64,000 nucleotides of DNA from Halobellus sp. MBLA0158. Lineage in GTDB: Archaea > Halobacteriota > Halobacteria > Halobacteriales > Haloferacaceae. How positions within the stretch are numbered: the first letter of the stretch is position 1; each line of letters starts with the position of its first letter. Positions 59,624 to 64,000 of this stretch are shown piece by piece. The translations under genes were made by a program, and so were the position numbers. The notes under the pieces were generated by a model. The model had not been told where the DNA came from. It made no database searches and saw only the letters and a program-made list of their open reading frames with translations. Location of the stretch: contig NZ_JBGNYA010000002.1 in NCBI RefSeq assembly GCF_041477585.1, positions 1 to 64,000 of the forward strand. Direction: 5' to 3'.

Positions 59624-59881
59624 ATGGTGACGCGGGATTTCTCCGGTCAAGACATATACAAAGTCCTCGTGAACGTCGGTGGCTTTCGGCACGTCCGAAC
59701 GACAGGCGACCATCTGATTCTTCGGTGGGACCCACCGGAAAGCCACGACACTACTGATCCACGGATTGTGACTGTCCCGGCCCACGACTCGATCAGTATC
59801 GGTACCCTCCATAATATCGCCGAAGACGCCGGGGCATCCGATTTCGAGGCGTTCTGCGAGTGGGTCGACGAGCACCGCTAA
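59624..59881 (+). CDS. hicA: HicA-like toxin (85 aa)
   Basis: SGQDIYKVLVNVGGFRHVRTTGDHLILRWDPP has the HicA dsRNA-binding-like layout with the catalytic His30 in TGDHLIL (typically GSHH). IVTVPAHDSISIGTLHNIAEDAGAS completes the fold. HicA enzymes cleave mRNA. The 2-nt gap after hicB means the two are co-translated. The antitoxin-first order is the reverse of the classic hicAB order and common in archaea. Confidence 0.85.
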   Translation: MVTRDFSGQDIYKVLVNVGGFRHVRTTGDHLILRWDPPESHDTTDPRIVTVPAHDSISIGTLHNIAEDAGASDFEAFCEWVDEHR

Positions 59882-59996
59882 CGTACTTCCATCAGACTCA
59901 GTTCTCGCTGTCGAGCGATCAATTCACGCTCTATATTCAGCACGACCGCTAAAACATATCACTACCTGAGGGTTTCAACAATACCCGGCACGTCTA

Positions 59997-60112
59997 TTTC
60001 TGAATAGTTTGCTATTCGTACTCTTCCGCCCGTGACGGGATGGTACTCGATTAACCAACAAATCTATGCCGATACGGGCTCTGTTGGTTAACACGAGGCG
60101 ACCGCTGATAGA
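59997..60112. repeat. Orphan copy of the promoter/leader at 63479, with inverted site e
   Basis: This segment closely matches 63479-63590: GAATAG TTTG CTATTC (60002-60017), GTACTCTTC.GCCCG, TTAACCAAC (60051-60059), 23-nt spacer, GTTGGTTAA (60083-60091), then CACGAGGCGACCGCT. In the other copy the next bases are the ATG of a gene. Here GATAGAGATT follows and no gene does, so the gene was lost or the leader was duplicated alone. Apart from this block I see nothing in 59882-60318. Confidence 0.75.
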
Positions 60113-60318
60113 GATTCCAAGCTTCTTCTCCTCTTCCCGTGAGTGACAAGAGATCTACACCCTGTCAGAGCCGGAGAGCGGACAAGCGGGGATCAAGGGG
60201 ACAGCAGAATCTGACAATCGGCCGTTTTACTCCGTAGCCGAATTTTCTCACCTTTTACTTTCACTCTGTATGGCTAGAAGGTATATCTCTCAAGGCCAAC
60301 GTCTCTACTACGGCGACG

Positions 60319-61575
60319 ATGGGTGACGTGACGAAAACACTAGAGCTGAAGCTTGTCGATCCAAACGCACACAAGGAGCACAAGCTTCGGGAAACCCGAG
60401 ACACCTATCAGAGGGCACTTCAGGCCGCCTTCGCCGCTGGCTGTGACACACAGGCAGCTGCCAACGACGTGGTTGTCGAGTACGACCTGAGCGGCTACGC
60501 GAAAAACGCCCTCAAGCAGTACGTCCCACAACTTCACAACAGCTACGACGCCGACGAGCTTCACGACGACCACCCGGTACGCTTCACCAACGAGGGACTG
60601 CAACTTGACCATCAGCCACAGAACGCTATCGAGTGGTACGTCAAAATCCCGCATCACGAGGATTACCACCTCTGGATTCCGGCACGAGCCAATCCCGAAC
60701 AGCGGGAGTGGCTCGAAGCATTGTACGCAGACGACGCCGAGACGGGTGAAAGCCGGCTGTTCGAGCGGGACGGAACGTGGTATCTCCACATCACCGCGAC
60801 CCGCGATGTGGAGGACGAATCCGAGGCATCCGCTGACGAGCGGACGCCGATAGGCGTGGACATTGGAGAAGCGAGTCTTGTCACGGTGTGTCACCGCGAC
60901 GACTCTGGTTCTCCTGTTCGCCCCCGCCTGTGGGCCGACGACGGCAAGGCCGTTCGTCGGCTCCGCAAAACCTACTTCACCGCCAAGCGACGGCTTCAGC
61001 AGCGCGGCAGTGAGCGAATCGCAGCGTCCTACGGTGACGCACTATGGGACCGGATCGACGACATATTCCACCGTGTGACGCGCGAGGTAGTTGAGTACGC
61101 CAAGTCCGTCGAGAACCCGGTGCTGGTGCTAGAAGACTTGACGGACATCCGCGAGAACATAGATTACGGCGAGTATATGAATCGACGGTTGCACGGGTGG
61201 GGCTTTGCCAAGCTTCACGCACAGATTCGCTACAAAGCCGCCGAATCGGGGATTCCCGTCGCAACGGTGAATCCCCGAAACACGTCGAAGACGTGCCACG
61301 CCTGCGGTGAACATGGCTTCCGGCCACGACAGGCGACGTTCAGATGCTCGAACGACGGCTGTTGGGTTGGTGAGTACCAAGCCGATGTGAACGGGGCAAT
61401 AAACATTGCAGACCGCTACCGTAGTGGAGAGAGTCACCGCCGAAGCGATCGGAATTCCGGGCAGAAGGCCGGTGACGATGACTCGGCTACGGATGGGGCC
61501 TCTTTGACCGGGCCACAAGACAGCCACGCAGATGCTGAAACCCAGCAGGAGACGCGTGGACCGTATGCGTCTTGA
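60319..61575 (+). CDS. tnpB: TnpB RNA-guided nuclease, IS1341-type element without TnpA (418 aa)
   Basis: RuvC-like nuclease of the IS200/IS605 superfamily, ancestor-type relative of Cas12. Catalytic residues: Asp181 (PIGVDIGEASL), Glu272 (VLVLEDL) and Asp356 (YQADVNGAINIA). The zinc finger is C326-C329 and C343-C348. All are present, so it should be active with a guide RNA from the element's right end. The C terminus has a 50-residue Ser/Asp/Gln-rich tail. No tnpA transposase is adjacent. A decayed TnpB lies at 47761. Confidence 0.9.
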   Translation: MGDVTKTLELKLVDPNAHKEHKLRETRDTYQRALQAAFAAGCDTQAAANDVVVEYDLSGYAKNALKQYVPQLHNSYDADELHDDHPVRFTNEGLQLDHQPQNAIEWYVKIPHHEDYHLWIPARANPEQREWLEALYADDAETGESRLFERDGTWYLHITATRDVEDESEASADERTPIGVDIGEASLVTVCHRDDSGSPVRPRLWADDGKAVRRLRKTYFTAKRRLQQRGSERIAASYGDALWDRIDDIFHRVTREVVEYAKSVENPVLVLEDLTDIRENIDYGEYMNRRLHGWGFAKLHAQIRYKAAESGIPVATVNPRNTSKTCHACGEHGFRPRQATFRCSNDGCWVGEYQADVNGAINIADRYRSGESHRRSDRNSGQKAGDDDSATDGASLTGPQDSHADAETQQETRGPYAS

Positions 61576-61582
61576 AACCAAC

Positions 61583-61640
61583 AGGCCGCTACACTCGGCC
61601 TGAAATCCCGTGGTGGGATTCCTCCGCGTAAACGCGGAGG
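61583..61640 (+). ncRNA. Candidate omega-RNA scaffold/right end of TnpB element
   Basis: Three consecutive hairpins follow the stop within 65 nt: AGGCCG/CGGCCT (61583-61601), AATCCC/GGGATT (61604-61620) and CCTCCGCG TAAA CGCGGAGG (61621-61640). Known TnpB guide RNAs end in such structures at the element's right end, with the guide being the flanking sequence after about 61645. Inference from position and structure only. Confidence 0.55.
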
Positions 61641-61646
61641 AGGAGG

Positions 61647-63296
61647 TCAATCAGCTCGCTGGTACGTATTGAGCCGACCGCTACGATCGACGGTGATCTG
61701 TCCTTCCTCTTCGAGCTTCCGGAGTTTGTTGTAGATCTGGTGATCGGGGAAATCCAGCTCTTCTCGGAGGTCTTCGATTGTTTTCGGGGCGTCCAACGAG
61801 ACGAGTAGCGCGTTCTCGAGACAGTACGAGACGAGCCGGTCCGTGATTGGCGTGACAATATTGTGTCGCTCGTCGAGGACATCGAGCGTATCGAGCACAG
61901 CAAACGAGAAGAATTGGCCAGTGCGATCTTCCTGGGTCTTGATCTCTCGGAAGATGCTCTCCCAGTCGAGGTCGGCTTGTCTGGCGATCAGTGCGGCATC
62001 TTCGAGATCGCCTTCGCGTTCCGTAATCGATTTGAACACGAAGATATCGGTCAGCGAGAGCAGATGTACGTGAAGATCGCCGTACTCGAATGATTGGTCG
62101 CACCGCTCGATCATCGCCGGCGTCAACTGGAGCTGGCCGGCGACCGCCTCCACGAAAATATCCCAGCGCGGAAACCCTTCCTTCTCCAGCACAATACTGG
62201 GATCAAGCTGGTTGTATGCCGCTTCCAAGTCACTACGCTCCTCGTATCCCAGGTCCTGAAGCGCTTCGGCGATTGCAAAGAACGTCTGTCCGTCCTCAAC
62301 GACGATGTCGACGTCTTTCGTCGAATCTTTCAACCCACGCAGAATGAGGTTGCCGCCTCCGAGAAGATACACGTCGACAGGCGTCTCCAGGTGGTCGCCA
62401 AGCTCTTCGAGCCCCCGTCGAAGGCTATCTTCCGGATGTTGGCCGCGCGGATAGACCCCATAATCGTTCGCGAGATCGATGAATTCCTCCCACGGGAGAA
62501 AGAGCTCATCGTGGTGGACCTCCCGCTGGTCGATGTATGCAAAGAGATCTGCCCATTTCTCGACGCACTCCCACCTGTTTGCGAGCCGCCACAGGTCGCT
62601 GGCGTCGAGGCTCGCGCGGTGGGTCAGATAGAATACGCCAGCCATCGCCATCTGTTTCTTGTTCTCAGCGACGGTCACCGCATGGATCAGAACCTCCTCG
62701 AGTCCCAGCGACCGATCACCTTGATAGACGTAAGTCTTCGCTGGGTGATAGTCAACACCGTAGCGAGTGAACGCCGAGAACGCAGTCGGCGTCCCATCGA
62801 CGGTGTCCTTGCTCGTTGCGACCAGTCGGTCGCCGTTCGCGCGATATTCGGTTTCGAACGGTGTCGTTCGGGTTCTCGCTTCGAGGAACGACCGAAGCGT
62901 GTCATCGGTGATAGCATACCCGTCGTCCGTGTGTGCGATCGCACCCGTCTCCTGGATCTCGTTCAAATGCTTGTAGAGCGTGGACTTGGCGAACCCCTGT
63001 GTTTGTAACTCCGAAATCGTCTTCGGACCGTCGAGCAGCGCACCCAAGATGTCCTCTTTCGTCCCTATCAGCACGTTCTCGAGTGCGTAGCGGTCGAGGA
63101 GCTCGGCAAGCAGTGATGCTTCGTATGTTGGGGCCAGTTGGACGCCGTCAGTTCGGTCTACAAGATGGGCGTTTTCGAGGTCGCCAACGACCTCCGACGT
63201 CCAGCTCTGACTTTTATCGATGGCATCGGCTAATTCGCCAACAGAGTAGGACTGATCCCGCAAACAGTCGATTACCCGTAGCTCCGCTTCTCTCAT
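61647..63296 (-). CDS. Multi-wHTH protein fused to a nucleotidyltransferase domain (549 aa)
   Basis: ATG 63296 (MREAELRVIDCL) is chosen over an open extension to 63350. Two N-terminal winged helices (about 5-55: YSVGELADAIDKSQSWTSEVVGDL; about 80-130: TISELQTQGFAKSTLYKHLNEI) precede a helical linker. Residues 305-340 (VDVYLLGGGNLILRGLKDSTKDVDIVVED) carry a pol-beta-type GG...R..KDVDIV motif with Asp328 and Asp330. Another winged helix ends the protein (about 485-545: TIEDLREELDFPDHQIYNKLRKLEEEGQI). It is antisense to and just beyond the TnpB element. It resembles an antitoxin and an AbiEii-like NTase in one chain. Function unknown. Confidence 0.7.
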   Translation of the reverse strand: MREAELRVIDCLRDQSYSVGELADAIDKSQSWTSEVVGDLENAHLVDRTDGVQLAPTYEASLLAELLDRYALENVLIGTKEDILGALLDGPKTISELQTQGFAKSTLYKHLNEIQETGAIAHTDDGYAITDDTLRSFLEARTRTTPFETEYRANGDRLVATSKDTVDGTPTAFSAFTRYGVDYHPAKTYVYQGDRSLGLEEVLIHAVTVAENKKQMAMAGVFYLTHRASLDASDLWRLANRWECVEKWADLFAYIDQREVHHDELFLPWEEFIDLANDYGVYPRGQHPEDSLRRGLEELGDHLETPVDVYLLGGGNLILRGLKDSTKDVDIVVEDGQTFFAIAEALQDLGYEERSDLEAAYNQLDPSIVLEKEGFPRWDIFVEAVAGQLQLTPAMIERCDQSFEYGDLHVHLLSLTDIFVFKSITEREGDLEDAALIARQADLDWESIFREIKTQEDRTGQFFSFAVLDTLDVLDERHNIVTPITDRLVSYCLENALLVSLDAPKTIEDLREELDFPDHQIYNKLRKLEEEGQITVDRSGRLNTYQRAD

Positions 63297-63478
63297 ATAT
63301 TCCAATTCCACCGATGTGTTTATAACTATATCGGTGAGGATGGAATACAAACACCGGACGCTCAGTGTGGGTCGTCAAATGGTGAGTTTCACAGCACCAA
63401 TTGAATTATCGACCCCCTCTATTGTGAGGCTTCTTTGATTGCCGTTGGTTTGACATCGGCAGCGTTCCCGGGTTGCTA

Positions 63479-63590
63479 TTTTTTGAATAGTTTGCTATTC
63501 ATACTCTTCAGCCCGCGAAGGGACGAAATCCGATTAACCAACAAATCTATGTCGGTACGCACTTTGTTGGTTAACACGAGGCGACCGCTA
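63479..63590 (+). promoter_or_regulatory. Promoter/leader with inverted site f before 63591
   Basis: Contains GAATAG TTTG CTATTC (63485-63500), then TTAACCAAC (63534-63542), a 23-nt spacer and GTTGGTTAA (63566-63574), ending 16 nt before ATG 63591. Almost the same block stands without a gene at 59997-60112. Confidence 0.7.
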
Positions 63591-63914
63591 ATGTCCTACG
63601 AGCCACCGACGCCGCCAGCCGAACTCCCGACAGAGATCGTCGACACGCTCAACGGCTACTCGCCAGACCAGCTCCAGCATGTCGCACGCTATGCCGAGGA
63701 GCTGGCAGAGCACAAAGCTCGCGAGGCCCGCCTCGAGGAGGAGTCGGAGGACGACGAGGTCGACGAGCGGCCGGACGATCTGCCGGACGACGTCCCGTCG
63801 AAGGCCACGATCACGATCAAGGAGATCAACGACAACCGCTACTACTACTGGCAGTGGAGGGAAGGAGAAACGGTGACATCTAAATATAAAGGTCCGGTCA
63901 ACCCCGACGAATAG
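63591..63914 (+). CDS. Small acidic protein, mobile-element backbone type (107 aa)
   Basis: Begins MSYEPPTPPAELPTEIVDTL. A helical first half (LPTEIVDTLNGYSPDQLQHVARYAEELAEHKAREARLEEE) is followed by a very acidic linker and a C-terminal beta-like segment, TITIKEINDNRYYYWQWREGETVTSKYKGPVNPDE, rich in aromatic residues as in proteins that contact nucleic acid. I associate this type with haloarchaeal plasmid backbones (DUF6788-like), role unknown. The last base of its stop codon is the first base of an IS6 terminal repeat. Confidence 0.65.
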   Translation: MSYEPPTPPAELPTEIVDTLNGYSPDQLQHVARYAEELAEHKAREARLEEESEDDEVDERPDDLPDDVPSKATITIKEINDNRYYYWQWREGETVTSKYKGPVNPDE

Positions 63915-64000
63915 GTCGTGTTTAGTTAAGCGCCAGAGTAATATCCAATGTAGAAGAGCTGCAATGTCGATAATTACCGGAGAAACTGAGTTTCCGGTTA
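63914..64000. mobile_element. IS6 terminal repeat at the window edge
   Basis: GGTCGTGTTTAGTTA at 63914-63928 equals the end at 46333 and the inverted right end at 37203-37217. The following sequence does not show the usual CGGATGAAGAG continuation, so this is either the other type of IS6 end or a fragment. The element runs out of the window. Confidence 0.6.

Noticed and set aside
7831-63574. TTAACCAAC repeats as a CRISPR array
   Set aside because: Copies are thousands of bases apart and inverted, with no cas genes; not an array.
1-64000. Replication origin, tRNA or tRNA-borne attachment site
   Set aside because: I saw no Orc1/Cdc6 or Rep gene, no clustered origin-box repeats, no cloverleaf and no integrase gene.

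Overview
The window reads as a haloarchaeal (class Halobacteria) accessory replicon or genomic island. The predicted proteins are strongly acidic. The secreted solute-binding proteins carry twin-arginine signals followed by a lipobox cysteine. Starts are either leaderless behind TATA boxes or follow GGTGATC-type ribosome sites. Bat-type helix-turn-helix regulators and halobacterial insertion-sequence families are present. I see no rRNA, tRNA, CRISPR array, Orc/Cdc6 or Rep gene.

Layout. 1-7.8 kb is GC-rich mobile-element backbone: small hypothetical and zinc-ribbon genes, a wHTH regulator split by one TGA, an Mrr-like restriction endonuclease, a RHH/RelE toxin-antitoxin pair, and a four-gene overlapping operon (HTH-HNH nuclease, DUF6166-like, 43-aa coiled coil, Mom-like DNA-modification enzyme). 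8-11 kb carries an iron alcohol dehydrogenase, an HSL-type esterase and a DJ-1/PfpI protein. 12-21.6 kb is a more AT-rich catabolic cluster: MFS carrier, three class III CoA-transferases, a TRAP permease with TAXI receptor, and an IclR regulator. It probably imports an organic acid and activates it to a CoA ester. 21.8-29.9 kb returns to backbone style: a coiled-coil gene, IS debris, an ACR3-like permease, an ArdC-metalloprotease fusion, a complete AbiE pair, a SWIM protein and two decayed wHTH copies. 30-47.7 kb is a second AT-rich metabolic region riddled with IS remnants: an SsuABC/TauABC-like transporter whose operon is split by an intact IS1595 element, an SDR, a VOC protein, two glucose-dehydrogenase-like MDR enzymes, an IclR regulator, a quinone-reductase-like enzyme and a hydroxyacid dehydrogenase. 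48-53.4 kb holds the intact wHTH paralogue, two Bat-like regulators and redox enzymes. 53.7-56.6 kb has a MerB organomercurial lyase, an MFS carrier and a junction where a GcvT-like gene and an AbiEi fragment are both cut. 56.7-64 kb is a second defence-flavoured stretch: wHTH genes, a possible TIR-like protein, HicBA, a TnpB element and a wHTH-nucleotidyltransferase fusion.

Three signals beyond the genes tie the backbone parts together. (1) A U-tract followed by a GC hairpin precedes at least eight accessory genes. (2) Inverted TTAACCAAC/GTTGGTTAA sites occur six times, five with an identical 23-nt spacer. (3) A GTAGTTTAC/GTAAACTAC palindrome precedes two paralogous wHTH genes. They suggest the flanks belong to one mobile-element family into which the AT-rich catabolic blocks and IS elements were inserted. 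All functional assignments come from reading the sequences by eye; no database search was run.
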